In this document: piece by piece, positions 1 to 8,378 of the stretch | Position numbering within the stretch: position 1 is the stretch's first letter | Layout: each line of letters opens with the position of its first letter | Source of the DNA: Pseudorhodoferax sp965279475 | GTDB lineage: Bacteria; Pseudomonadota; Gammaproteobacteria; Burkholderiales; Burkholderiaceae_C | Assembly: GCA_965279475.1 (NCBI GenBank) | Contig: CBDIIA010000002.1 | Location: forward strand, 1,674,001 to 1,738,000 | DNA: 64,000 nucleotides | Reading direction: 5' to 3' | Position numbers and translations under genes: made by a program | The notes under the pieces: model-generated | The model's input: only the letters and a program-made list of their open reading frames with translations | Databases searched by the model: none | What the model was told of the DNA's origin: nothing

Positions 1-773
1 GTCACATCCGCCAGCTCCGCGATCGTGGTCTTGGTGCCGGTGCCGATGTTGAAGCTCTCCCCGTAAAGGCCGGGGTGCATCTTGGCCGCGGCCAGAATGA
101 AGGCCGAACAGACGTCGTCTACGTGCACGAAATCGCGCGATGTGTGCGGGTCTACCAGGGGTGGCAGCTGTTGCGCGAGCGCCTTGCGCAGCACATTCGG
201 GATGAGCCGCGACGTGTCTTCCAGCGGGCCGTACACCGAATACAGGCGCAGGTTGACGCACGGGAACTGCCGATGCTTGCCCATGAACCGCAGATAGCTC
301 GCGATGGCGACCTTGGACACAGCATAGGGGCTGTTGGCCTCGCACGGGCTGTCTTCCGTCGGTGCTGCGCAATTCGTGCCGTATTCGGAGGAGCTTCCAG
401 CATGGACATAGGCCGTGAACGGTCGCTGCGACAGCAGTTCGATGAAGTGCACGACCGACTGGAAGTTGGTCTGGTAGATGAGCGTGGCGTCTTCTTCGAA
501 CGAGTAGGCGCCATAAGCCATGCAATCGAATACGGTCTGCGGCGCGACGGACTGCAGCAGGTTCCTGGCCGCCGGGTAGTCGTTGAAGTCGACCGCGATG
601 ACGTGCTCGTCCTTGACGTCGGCAAGCCGCCAGTTCTTCTCGCGCCGCACCACGGCAAATACATCGCTGCGGGCCGAGGACAGCATCTTGAACAGATTCG
701 CTCCCACGAACCCGGATGCCCCCGTGACCAGGACGGGCCCCCGCAGGGAGCGGACATAGGCTTGCAGGTCCAT
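1..773 (-). CDS. NAD-dependent epimerase/dehydratase, C-terminus cut by window
   Basis: This is a short-chain NAD(P)-dependent sugar nucleotide epimerase or dehydratase of the extended SDR family, expected to act on a nucleotide sugar in the cytoplasm. The reading frame is open from an ATG at 773 to the window edge (257 codons). The N-terminus carries the dinucleotide-binding motif TGASGFVGANL at about residues 17-27. An SSSEYGT segment and the catalytic YxxxK motif in NSPYAVSK follow in the usual order, and the last visible part reads FNIGTGTKTTIAEL, typical of the family. It starts three bases after the stop of the transketolase C-subunit gene, so it is the distal gene of the same operon. 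The exact substrate cannot be told. The C-terminus is missing only because the window ends. Confidence 0.85.
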   Translation of the reverse strand, partial: MDLQAYVRSLRGPVLVTGASGFVGANLFKMLSSARSDVFAVVRREKNWRLADVKDEHVIAVDFNDYPAARNLLQSVAPQTVFDCMAYGAYSFEEDATLIYQTNFQSVVHFIELLSQRPFTAYVHAGSSSEYGTNCAAPTEDSPCEANSPYAVSKVAIASYLRFMGKHRQFPCVNLRLYSVYGPLEDTSRLIPNVLRKALAQQLPPLVDPHTSRDFVHVDDVCSAFILAAAKMHPGLYGESFNIGTGTKTTIAELADV

Positions 774-776
774 GTG

Positions 777-1685
777 CTAGGCGCTTTCCAACGCAGCGAG
801 CATGCTGGTCGCGTCCAGGGCCGCCTGGCGGCGCAGATAGGCCTGCGAACCATAGCGCTCGAAATGGTGCGCGCGTGCGTACAGGTGCTGGAAGCGCGGG
901 ACAGGAATCCGGCGACGCGCGAGGTCGAGCAGCAGCTCCGAGCCGAAGCCACCGCGTTGCACGTGCTCCTCGGCGACGCACACACGGGAGGCCGCCTCGA
1001 TCTGCGCCAGCAGGGACGGCGGCAGGGGCGATATCTCCAGCGGTAGTTCGGCGACCGCCCAGAGATTGGGGCGCCGCTCGAACGGCAGACTGTCGAAGGC
1101 CTCGATGTAGGTGCCGGCCAGCGGCCCGACGGCGATGACCACTGCGCCCTGCCCCTGCGTCAACTGGCGCCAGGGGGCGTAGTCCGGAACGGCGTAGCCC
1201 TTGGGTGGTTCGCCCCGGCCCATGCGGATGTAGCAGGGCCGTGTCGCCGCGCCGGCGCGGGCAATGACGGCCGCCATGTCTTCGTCGAAGACCGGCGTGT
1301 AGACGGACATGTTGGGCAAGCTCAGCATCACGCCGTAGTCTTCGATGGCGTGGTGCGTCGGTCCCATTACGCCATAACCGTAGCCGCCCCCGTTGCCGAT
1401 GAGCTTGACCGGCAGGTTGTGGAAACAAATGTCGTTGCGGATCTGCTCGAACGGCCTGGCATAGACGAAAGGGGCAATGCTGTACGCCCACACCTCGAAT
1501 TCCTGTCGCGCCAGCGCGGCCGCGACCGACACCATGTTTTGCTCGGCTACGCCGGCATTGATGAATCGCTTGTCCATGGCCGTTTGCAGCGGCTCGAGTG
1601 CCATGAATCCGAGATCGCCCGTGAGGAAAACCATCTCCGGCCTGCCGGATCGTGCGACCAGGGCATCACACAATTGTTTTCTCAT
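777..1685 (-). CDS. transketolase, C-terminal subunit (split transketolase)
   Basis: This 302-residue protein corresponds to the pyrimidine-binding and C-terminal domains of transketolase / 1-deoxyxylulose-5-phosphate-synthase-type ThDP enzymes. The segment INAGVAEQNMVSVAAALA, with the glutamate that activates ThDP, lies near residues 40-57. A GPTHHAIEDYGVM segment and a C-terminal transketolase fold follow. The start is the ATG at 1685, which overlaps the stop of the N-terminal subunit gene by four bases (ATGA), so the two subunits are probably translated together and assemble into one enzyme. Split transketolases in polysaccharide clusters are thought to make or attach ketose or branched sugars. 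That role is inferred from its epimerase and glycosyltransferase neighbours. Confidence 0.85.
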   Translation of the reverse strand: MRKQLCDALVARSGRPEMVFLTGDLGFMALEPLQTAMDKRFINAGVAEQNMVSVAAALARQEFEVWAYSIAPFVYARPFEQIRNDICFHNLPVKLIGNGGGYGYGVMGPTHHAIEDYGVMLSLPNMSVYTPVFDEDMAAVIARAGAATRPCYIRMGRGEPPKGYAVPDYAPWRQLTQGQGAVVIAVGPLAGTYIEAFDSLPFERRPNLWAVAELPLEISPLPPSLLAQIEAASRVCVAEEHVQRGGFGSELLLDLARRRIPVPRFQHLYARAHHFERYGSQAYLRRQAALDATSMLAALESA

Positions 1686-2479
1686 GGAGCGCTCAGCTCG
1701 GCGGTTGCCTGGAGGAACTGCGTTTCGGACAGCGGCAGGTAATGTGAATCCATCCGGTTTTCCAGGAAGCTCACGCCTTTGCCTTTGGTGGTTCGCAATA
1801 TCACGATGGCGACACGTGCGTGCCGCCGGCCCAATGCGGCGCGCACGGCGCCCGCATCGTGCCCATCCACGACCTGCACTTCCGCGTCGAAGCCCTGGAG
1901 CTTTTCCCACAAGGGCGCCATGGAGGCAATGTCGGTGGTCGATCCGAAACCTTGCAGATTGTTGTGGTCGACCAGAATCGTCAGATTGTCCAGGGCATGG
2001 TGGCATGCGAATATCAGCGCTTCCCAGGTCGCGCCTTCTTGCCACTCTCCATCCGAGGTCAGGCAGATCACGCGGTTGTCAGTTCCCTTGAGTTTGAATC
2101 CCAGGGCTGTTCCGGCAGACAGGGAAAGACCATGGCCCAGACTACCGGTCGCAAAGGGTATGTCGGGGATTCCTTGGGCGGGAGGGTGGCCGGCGAGCAG
2201 GGTATGGTCTTTGTGAAAGAGCTTCAAATCACCTTCTTGAAGTCGGCCGGTGCTCCAGAGCGCGATGTACAGGGCCCCCGCAGAATGCCCTTTGGACAGG
2301 ATGAATTTGTCCTCGCTACCCAAGTACTCGTGAAAGACGATCAGGATCGCATCGAGCGACGACAAGTTTCCCCCGATGTGCCCGACGCCACTCTCGAAAT
2401 GCATTTTCAGCAAGCGTTTGCGCGCATTGGAAAAATCTGCTGGCAACAATGGCCTGAGGGTTCCGTCTGGAAATTGCAT
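1682..2479 (-). CDS. transketolase, N-terminal subunit (split transketolase)
   Basis: This is the ThDP-diphosphate-binding half of a split transketolase, 265 residues from the ATG at 2479; a GTG at 2500 would add seven residues. Visible motifs are SGVGHIGGNLSSLDAI near the N-terminus, SKGHSAGALY, ATGSLGHGLSLSAGTALG, and the ThDP motif beginning GDGEW (here SDGEWQEGATWEA) and ending LVDHNNLQGFG. These are the hallmark blocks of the transketolase N-terminal family. The gene overlaps its partner subunit by four bases. A housekeeping transketolase is about 660 residues in one chain, so this pair is a dedicated accessory enzyme rather than the central pentose-phosphate one. Confidence 0.87.
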   Translation of the reverse strand: MQFPDGTLRPLLPADFSNARKRLLKMHFESGVGHIGGNLSSLDAILIVFHEYLGSEDKFILSKGHSAGALYIALWSTGRLQEGDLKLFHKDHTLLAGHPPAQGIPDIPFATGSLGHGLSLSAGTALGFKLKGTDNRVICLTSDGEWQEGATWEALIFACHHALDNLTILVDHNNLQGFGSTTDIASMAPLWEKLQGFDAEVQVVDGHDAGAVRAALGRRHARVAIVILRTTKGKGVSFLENRMDSHYLPLSETQFLQATAELSAP

Positions 2480-2575
2480 GTGGTGTTTTCGGCTTCTCAC
2501 AGCGGGCAGTTTAGTGGATCCAACTGGCGTGGATGCTGGGTAAAACGGAGCCCGATCGAGTGGCTGGCCCGTCCC

Positions 2576-4159
2576 CTATTTCGCGGGCGCACCGGCCGAG
2601 GACCAAGGCTTGGCGAGGAATACCTCGTACGAAGGGACCTGCGGATAAGGGATGCGGACGAAGTTGTCCGCGATGAATTTGTAAAGCCGAGGGTGCGTGT
2701 GGCGGTAGCGCAGTTCTTCGCGGCCATCGAGGGGCAGGTCGAAGATGATCGCGAAACGTGGCTGGTTTTGGATGAGGCGTTCGATCTCCATCTGTTCGAA
2801 CGCTGGCGAGCGGGGTACCACTGCGTAGACCTCCCAGATGGGCGAGCGCCGATCCAGCAGTGCATAAGCGCCCGGCCAGTACGGTGCTGCGAGGAAGGGC
2901 TGCCCTGCAGGCGTGTGCTGGGCGGCCATCTCACGCAGCAACGCCACGGCGTTGGCGGTTTCCGGATCGATGCGCAGCGTGCGGCCGGCGATGGTGGTGT
3001 CGACGCACGCTGTGCCTGGCCGGCATTGCCAACCAGGGTGGTAGGTCGACATGGTGCCCAGGCTGGCGGCGCACAGCAGCCCGGCCAGTGGCCATCGAAT
3101 GCGCGAAGCGAGGGGCGCAAGAAGCGCGAGGCAACCCACCAGTAGAGGGAAGATGCCTTGTGCGAGATGGCCGATGTCAGCCCGGGAGAAGGCGAAGTGC
3201 GCATACGGCAGCGCCAGTGCCGCCGAGGCGACAAGTGCCGGAGGCATGGCCTGTGGACGTTGGCGAAGCTGCACCGCGCGAGCGATGGTCAGTGCACCGA
3301 ACAGCAGTGTCGCGATGAAAAACAGGCCCGTGAGCACGCCTCGCAAGGCTTGGTCCGGCGCCAAGGTCGACACGGCAACTGTCCAAGGCCAAGGCACCGG
3401 CAAGGGCAAGTTGGTCGCGCCGAACTCGAACAGAAAGAGCACGCTGCTCCAGAAGGCGGGCGCAAATCCAGGAACGAGAACTGCCATGAGTGCCAATGGC
3501 GAGAACCCGACGATGACGCCAAGAGCCCACGGCGCGAGCCCTTTGGTGAGCGTAGAGATCCACCCCGTGGGCGCGCCCATCCACACCAAGACGGCGATGC
3601 TGGCGACAGCTCCGTAGACACCGTGGTTCCGGCCGAACAAGGCCGCCATGCCCACGATGATCCCCGTGAAGAAGTAGCGCCTGGGGCCAGGGGCGTGGGC
3701 CAGATAGGTCAGACTGCCCAAGAGGAACAGAGACAGGGAGATGTCAAACAGCTTGTGGCGCGGGAACATCCACGCAGCCAGCACCAGCGCAGCCAGCACG
3801 AGATAAGACGTTTGGCCGGGCCGCGACTTGACCATGGCGGAGCGAATGGCGAGCAGCCCGACGAACAGACCAGCGCACTGGAACACGGCCACGGCGGCAC
3901 GCAGGCTCATGATGCCGTTGTCTCCCAGTACCCGCATGAGGGCCGCAGACCAGTAGTAGCGGCCCGGGTCGTAGGCCATGAAGTCCAGGATGGGGACTTC
4001 GCCCAGCAGCACGCGCTGGGCACCGTACCAGAGATATCCCTCGTCCCACAGGCTGAACCCCTTGTCTCCTTGCCACAGGAACAACAGTCCCACCGTCAGG
4101 ATGGAGATCAAGGCCACGGCTGTACGCGCGGGTGCCAGGGCTTCATCGCGGGGATGCAT
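2576..4159 (-). CDS. GT-C type membrane glycosyltransferase (GT39/ArnT-like)
   Basis: This 527-residue polytopic inner-membrane protein starts at an ATG at 4159. After a first transmembrane segment it has the acidic periplasmic-loop signature WDEGYLWYGAQRVLLGE at about residues 30-50, followed by DFMAYDPGRYYW. This pattern is typical of dolichyl/undecaprenyl-phosphate-sugar dependent glycosyltransferases such as ArnT-like and GT39-like proteins. Around ten further hydrophobic segments follow, then a soluble C-terminal domain of about 130 residues. The neighbours are a family 2 glycosyltransferase and sugar-modifying enzymes. It probably transfers a lipid-linked sugar to a surface glycan on the periplasmic face; donor and acceptor are unknown. 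An in-frame open extension upstream of 4159 overlaps the glycosyltransferase gene and was not used. Confidence 0.72.
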   Translation of the reverse strand: MHPRDEALAPARTAVALISILTVGLLFLWQGDKGFSLWDEGYLWYGAQRVLLGEVPILDFMAYDPGRYYWSAALMRVLGDNGIMSLRAAVAVFQCAGLFVGLLAIRSAMVKSRPGQTSYLVLAALVLAAWMFPRHKLFDISLSLFLLGSLTYLAHAPGPRRYFFTGIIVGMAALFGRNHGVYGAVASIAVLVWMGAPTGWISTLTKGLAPWALGVIVGFSPLALMAVLVPGFAPAFWSSVLFLFEFGATNLPLPVPWPWTVAVSTLAPDQALRGVLTGLFFIATLLFGALTIARAVQLRQRPQAMPPALVASAALALPYAHFAFSRADIGHLAQGIFPLLVGCLALLAPLASRIRWPLAGLLCAASLGTMSTYHPGWQCRPGTACVDTTIAGRTLRIDPETANAVALLREMAAQHTPAGQPFLAAPYWPGAYALLDRRSPIWEVYAVVPRSPAFEQMEIERLIQNQPRFAIIFDLPLDGREELRYRHTHPRLYKFIADNFVRIPYPQVPSYEVFLAKPWSSAGAPAK

Positions 4160-4212
4160 GGTCGAGTCTGTGGCCTGTGGCGAGGGGTGGAAGGCGGCGG
4201 GGGCGGGGCGGT

Positions 4213-5325
4213 TCAGACGCGATTGCCCTGGCCGGGCGCACGAGGGCGACGGCGGTGGTGCACCAGTTGCCCCCAGGCCAGCCGCCAATAGCCTGCGCGG
4301 TAGAAGCGCGGTGCCAACCGCTGCATGAGTTGTCGGGCGCTCAGCCGTGACGACCGCGCCCAGATGCCGCGCTCTTGCAGAAAAGCGCGCCGCTGCTTCC
4401 ATGCGTCCCGGTACACCTCCAACAACAACCTGCCATGCCCCGCCAGTGTGTGCCGTATGACGCTGAGCACGTGCGCCAGCAGCAGCAGGGCACCGTAACG
4501 CACCAATATGGCGGTCGGCATCAGCTTCATCTGCATCCAGATCGAATTGCGGATGCCGTGGTAGGCAATGAATCGGTTGAGCCCGCCACCGCTGCTGGCC
4601 TGGCCTTCGTGCAATGCGATCACCTCGTCGACGTAGGCGGGCTCGTAGCCGAGCAGATTGGCGCGCAGCACGAGATCGGTGTCTTCGCAATAGCAAAAGA
4701 AGCGTTCGTCGAAGCAGTAGCCCGAGGTCTGCAGGAGGTGGTCGATCAACTCGCGCGTCATCAGGCAGCAACCGCCGGTCGGGCCCAGGTAGGGGTCGGA
4801 CGTGTTCTTGCGGTCGGCCGGCATCAGGCTGGCGTAGACGGTGATGCCCAGCGTGTCGACCTCGTCGGGCGCCAGCAGTTTGTGCATGCGGCCCCCGGCT
4901 AGACCGGTTCGCTGTGGCGCATCTTGGATCGCATCGACGAGCCTGCTGACCATCGCGGGCATCGCCACAGCGTCGTTGTTCAGCAAACCCGCAAAGTGGC
5001 AATCCGGCTCGGCCATCAATTCGTTGATCAGAAAATTGCTGCCGGCCGCGAATCCGAGATTGACATCCGATCGGTACAGCCGCAACTGGCTGCGTGCCAA
5101 GCCCGAGCAGCCCTGCTGCAGCCGGTGAAAGTCATCGGGCTGAGATGCGTTGTCCAAGACCAGCACCCACGCTGGAGCCTCCAGGCTGGCATTGATCGAT
5201 GCCAGGCAACGCAGCGTCTGCTTCGCAGTATTGAAGTTGATGACCGTGAGTCCGACGCCGCGGTCGGACGCGGGCCGTTCGCTAGCCTTCCAACGTCCCA
5301 CCAGGGTCGGAGGCGGTGCGGTCAT
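4213..5325 (-). CDS. glycosyltransferase family 2 (rhamnosyltransferase-like)
   Basis: This is a 370-residue cytoplasmic or peripheral glycosyltransferase with a GT-A fold. The N-terminal block LTVINFNTAKQTLRCLASI is the nucleotide-sugar-binding beginning of family 2 enzymes. SDVNLGFAAGSNFLI follows, then LLNNDAVAMP with the Asn-Asn-Asp metal-binding type motif, and FFCYCEDTDLVLRA, the usual catalytic-region acidic motif. The C-terminal 120 residues contain a hydrophobic stretch and a very basic tail. The gene overlaps the stop of the upstream DUF2304 gene by four bases and is followed 53 bases later by the GT-C glycosyltransferase. The operon context indicates a role in O-antigen or other surface-polysaccharide assembly; the transferred sugar is not evident. 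Confidence 0.85.
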   Translation of the reverse strand: MTAPPPTLVGRWKASERPASDRGVGLTVINFNTAKQTLRCLASINASLEAPAWVLVLDNASQPDDFHRLQQGCSGLARSQLRLYRSDVNLGFAAGSNFLINELMAEPDCHFAGLLNNDAVAMPAMVSRLVDAIQDAPQRTGLAGGRMHKLLAPDEVDTLGITVYASLMPADRKNTSDPYLGPTGGCCLMTRELIDHLLQTSGYCFDERFFCYCEDTDLVLRANLLGYEPAYVDEVIALHEGQASSGGGLNRFIAYHGIRNSIWMQMKLMPTAILVRYGALLLLAHVLSVIRHTLAGHGRLLLEVYRDAWKQRRAFLQERGIWARSSRLSARQLMQRLAPRFYRAGYWRLAWGQLVHHRRRPRAPGQGNRV

Positions 5326-5669
5326 TGCGCCTTGCTGCGTTGGTATTCCAGCTCAAACATCGCCAGCCGCTGGTTCAACCTGCGCACCTGGCGCTCGATG
5401 CGCGTATTGACGATATCGGCGTGCAGCGCCTTCACGAGCAGCACGATCACGGCGCCGAGCAGCAGCAGGGCCGGGGGATAACTGATGCCAGCCACCCGGG
5501 CCACATAGTCGATCGAGCCTGGCCACAGGCCCAGCACGGCGGCGGCGCCGGCCGCGACGATCCAGAACAGCCCATGGCTCAGCTGCAGGTGGTCGCGCCG
5601 CAGCAGGAACAGGATCAAGGCCGAGAGGCCGACCCCTAGCAAGGTCGTCGTGAGTTGTAGGCTGGCCAT
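5322..5669 (-). CDS. DUF2304 small membrane protein
   Basis: This is a small integral membrane protein of about 115 residues of the DUF2304 family. Three hydrophobic segments are visible (LTTTLLGVGLSALILFLL, LFWIVAAGAAAVLGLW and PPALLLLGAVIVLLVKAL), followed by a charged C-terminal helix that looks like a short coiled coil. DUF2304 proteins usually sit beside family 2 glycosyltransferases in polysaccharide clusters, as here, where the next gene overlaps by four bases. Their biochemical role is unknown; assisting membrane association of the glycosyltransferase is a common guess. The start is uncertain: the ATG at 5669 is given, and a GTG at 5696 would add nine residues. It is the first visible gene of the minus-strand operon. 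Confidence 0.7.
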   Translation of the reverse strand: MASLQLTTTLLGVGLSALILFLLRRDHLQLSHGLFWIVAAGAAAVLGLWPGSIDYVARVAGISYPPALLLLGAVIVLLVKALHADIVNTRIERQVRRLNQRLAMFELEYQRSKAQ

Positions 5670-5714
5670 CGTTGCAGCAGAGGCAATGGAGCGCACGCGC
5701 TGGCGCTGAAAGAA

Positions 5715-5735
5715 GACGCCTTCAGCGAAGGCGTC
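5715..5735. other. perfect 9-bp stem-loop upstream of the polysaccharide operon
   Basis: The sequence GACGCCTTC, a three-base loop and GAAGGCGTC form a perfect 9-bp hairpin in the gap between the divergent DUF2304 and chemoreceptor genes. Read on the minus strand it is followed by TTCTTTC and then the start region of the polysaccharide operon. It could be a leader hairpin or an attenuator-like element for that operon; without a clear U-run this is only a suggestion. Confidence 0.4.
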
Positions 5736-5899
5736 CGTTGGTCGCGGGCAACGCGATGCGGGATTTTAAACGCGGGCGGAGCGGCAGAACCTGGCGTGCG
5801 GGCGGAGCATGCCAGCAACGGGGTTTGCGTCTGCGGACTGGACAGGCTGTGAGATTGAATTCATGATACACACAAGTAGTTACATAAACACTTGCCCGC

Positions 5900-7456
5900 A
5901 TGAATCTACTCCGCCAACTCAAACTCTCCGCCCGCATGACCGTGCTGATCGCCATCTTCACGCTCGGGTTTGCGGTCTGCGGGGCCTGGTCGTTCAAGAC
6001 GCTCAACAACCTCAAGGTCAACGGCCCGGTGTACGAGCGCATCGTGCAGGGCAAGGACCTGGTGGCCGACATTCTGCCGCCGCCCGAGTACATCATCGAG
6101 TCGTACCTGGTGGCGCTGCAGCTGTCGGCGGCCGGCGCCGATGCGGGGCGGCAGCAGCAGCTGGTGGCGCGGCTGGGTAGCCTCAAGAGCGAATTCGACG
6201 CGCGGCATGTGTTCTGGGAAAAGGAGCATCTCGACCCGGAGACGGCCTCGCTGCTGCTGAAGGATGCTTACGCGCCGGCGCTGGTCTTCTACAAGCTGGC
6301 GTTCGACCAGCTGGTGCCGGCCGTGCAGAAGGCCGACGCGGCCGCCGTCGGGGCGGCGATGCGGCGGATGGACGCGGCCTACGAGGAACACCGCCACGCC
6401 ATCGACAAGGTGGTGGCGCTGACCAATGCCCGTGTGGCGGCCGACGAGCAGGACGCCAAGAACCAGATCGGCACGGCCAGCAGCTTGCTGCTGAGCATCA
6501 TGGCGGCATCGCTGGTCGCGGCGGTGGTGGTGGCGGTCCTGATCGGACGCAGCATCATCCAGCCGTTGCAGGCCGCCGTCCTGCTGGCGCGTGATGTCGC
6601 GTCGGGTGTGCTGACCAACACGATCCAGGTGCGTTTTGTCGACGAGCCCGACCAGTTGATGCAGGCGCTGAAGGACATGAACGACAGCCTGCTGCGCATC
6701 GTGACCCAGGTGCGCCTGGGCACCGACAGCATTGCCACCGCCTCGAGCGAGATCGCCCACGGCAACGACGACCTGTCCAACCGCACCGAGCGCCAGGCCA
6801 GCGCGCTGCAGCAGACCGCCGCGTCGATGGAGCAGCTGACGGCCACGGTGCAGCGCAATGGCGACAACGCCCATCAGGCCAATGCGCTGGCGCGTTCGGC
6901 GTCCGAGGTGGCGGTGAAGGGCGGTGACGTGGTCTCCCAGGTCGTGCAGACCATGGGGTCGATCAACGCGTCGTCGAAGAAGATCGTCGAGATCATCGGC
7001 GTGATCGACGGCATCGCGTTCCAGACCAACATCCTGGCGCTGAATGCCGCCGTCGAGGCGGCGCGTGCCGGCGAGCAGGGGCGTGGTTTTGCCGTGGTGG
7101 CGTCGGAGGTGCGCAGCCTGGCCCAGCGCTCGGCCGGGGCGGCCAAGGAGATCAAGCAGCTCATCGGTGATTCGGTGCAGAAGGTCGACACCGGCAGTGT
7201 GCTGGTCGGCCATGCCGGCGCCACGATGGACGAACTCGTCGCCAGCGTGAAGCGCGTGACCGACATCATGGGCGAGATCGCGGCGGCCAGCGCAGAGCAG
7301 TTCGCCGGCATCCAGGAGATCAACAAGGCGATCGTCGAGATGGACCACACGACCCAGCAGAACGCCGCCCTGGTGGAGCAGGCCGCTGCCGCAGCGGCAG
7401 CGCTGCAGGCGCAGGCGCACCAGCAGGCCGAGGTGGTCAGCGTGTTCCGGGTATGA
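5900..7456 (+). CDS. methyl-accepting chemotaxis protein
   Basis: This 518-residue transmembrane chemoreceptor has a short N-terminal tail, a first membrane helix (MTVLIAIFTLGFAVCGAW, about residues 13-30) and a helical periplasmic ligand-binding region of about 160 residues. A second membrane helix follows (LLLSIMAASLVAAVVVAVLI), then a HAMP segment and the cytoplasmic signalling coiled coil. The hairpin tip is clear: EIIGVIDGIAFQTNILALN followed by AAVEAARAGEQGRGFAVVA, which docks CheA and CheW. Flanking glutamine/glutamate-rich helices carry the adaptation sites. The C-terminus ends in SVFRV and lacks an NWETF-type pentapeptide for CheR/CheB tethering. The gene is monocistronic here, with no che genes nearby. 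The ligand cannot be inferred. Confidence 0.93.
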   Translation: MNLLRQLKLSARMTVLIAIFTLGFAVCGAWSFKTLNNLKVNGPVYERIVQGKDLVADILPPPEYIIESYLVALQLSAAGADAGRQQQLVARLGSLKSEFDARHVFWEKEHLDPETASLLLKDAYAPALVFYKLAFDQLVPAVQKADAAAVGAAMRRMDAAYEEHRHAIDKVVALTNARVAADEQDAKNQIGTASSLLLSIMAASLVAAVVVAVLIGRSIIQPLQAAVLLARDVASGVLTNTIQVRFVDEPDQLMQALKDMNDSLLRIVTQVRLGTDSIATASSEIAHGNDDLSNRTERQASALQQTAASMEQLTATVQRNGDNAHQANALARSASEVAVKGGDVVSQVVQTMGSINASSKKIVEIIGVIDGIAFQTNILALNAAVEAARAGEQGRGFAVVASEVRSLAQRSAGAAKEIKQLIGDSVQKVDTGSVLVGHAGATMDELVASVKRVTDIMGEIAAASAEQFAGIQEINKAIVEMDHTTQQNAALVEQAAAAAAALQAQAHQQAEVVSVFRV

Positions 7457-7463
7457 AGCCGGC

Positions 7464-8378
7464 TCAGTCGCCGTCCGCGGCGTCGTTCTTCAGTTCCAGC
7501 GCCGCCGCATACAAGGCCTTGCGCGACTGGCCGGTGATATCGGCCGCCAGCTTGACGGCGGTCTTCAGTGGCAACTCGGGCAGCAGCAGCTGCAGTACGC
7601 GCAGGTCGTGTTCGGGCGCAGCCGCCACGGGCGCCGGGTGCAACACCAGCACGAACTCGCCGCGCGTGCGCAGCGGCTGGGCGGTCAGCCAGCCCGACAG
7701 CTCGGCTGCGGCCACCGTCGCGATCTCTTCGAACTGCTTGGTCAGCTCGCGGCCGACGGTGACGGGGCGCGCGCCCAGGCAGGCCAGCGACTGCGCCAGC
7801 GGCTCGATGCGGTGCGGCGCCTCCAGCAGCACCACGGCGCGGTGCTCGTCCGCCAAGGCTTGCGCCGCGGCGTCGCGTTCGCCTGCCTTGGACGGCAGGA
7901 AGCCGATGAACACGAAGCCGGTGTCCTGCACGATGCCGGCGACGCTGAGCGCGGTGGTCACGCTACTGGCGCCCGGCAGCGGCACCACGGGCAGACCGGC
8001 GGCGCGCACGGCGGCCACCAGGCGTGCGCCCGGGTCGCTGAGCGCGGGTGTGCCCGCGTCGCTGGCGTAGGCGATGCGCTCGCCTAGCCGCAGCCGCTGC
8101 ACGATGTTTTCGGCCGCCTGCGCCTCGTTGTGCTGGTGGGCGGCCAGCAGTTGCGCGCCGGGGCGGTCGAGGCCATAGGCACGCAACAGGCTCTGGGTGT
8201 GCCGCGTGTCCTCGCAGGCGATGGCGTCGACGATGCGCAGCACGTGCAGCGCGCGCAGGCTGATGTCGGCCATGTTGCCGATCGGCGTGGCGACGACGTA
8301 CAACGCCCCTTTGGGGTAATGCTGGGCCGAAGCCGCATCGTGCGCGGCGTTCAGTGCCGAGGCGAAGGAAGCACTCAA
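7464..8378 (-). CDS. rsmI: 16S rRNA (cytidine(1402)-2'-O)-methyltransferase RsmI
   Basis: This SAM-dependent tetrapyrrole-methylase-fold enzyme 2'-O-methylates C1402 of 16S rRNA. Family motifs are unmistakable: GALYVVATPIGNMADISLRA near the N-terminus, CEDTRHTQSLL, YASDAGTPALSDPGARLV, PLPGASSVTTALSVAG and LLEAPHRIEPL. At about 304 residues it is close to the usual length. No ATG lies at the right place. The best start is a TTG at 8378, whose codon shares a base with the ATG of the divergent yraN gene. In Escherichia coli rsmI (yraL) also lies beside yraM-yraN-diaA-dolP, so the neighbourhood is conserved apart from the missing lpoA (yraM). Confidence 0.92.
   Translation of the reverse strand: MSASFASALNAAHDAASAQHYPKGALYVVATPIGNMADISLRALHVLRIVDAIACEDTRHTQSLLRAYGLDRPGAQLLAAHQHNEAQAAENIVQRLRLGERIAYASDAGTPALSDPGARLVAAVRAAGLPVVPLPGASSVTTALSVAGIVQDTGFVFIGFLPSKAGERDAAAQALADEHRAVVLLEAPHRIEPLAQSLACLGARPVTVGRELTKQFEEIATVAAAELSGWLTAQPLRTRGEFVLVLHPAPVAAAPEHDLRVLQLLLPELPLKTAVKLAADITGQSRKALYAAALELKNDAADGD

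Noticed and set aside
152..985. A 277-codon frame on the minus strand overlapping the epimerase and transketolase genes
   Set aside because: It is offset from the true epimerase frame, which is open from 773 to the window edge and has TGASGFVGANL and the YxxxK motif.
4160..5002. N-terminal extension of the GT-C glycosyltransferase frame up to 5002
   Set aside because: The extension overlaps the family 2 glycosyltransferase gene and has no glycosyltransferase or membrane features.
5750..5899. Flagellar sigma-28 promoter for the chemoreceptor gene
   Set aside because: No sequence close to the TAAA-N15-GCCGATAA pattern was found in the 230-base upstream gap.
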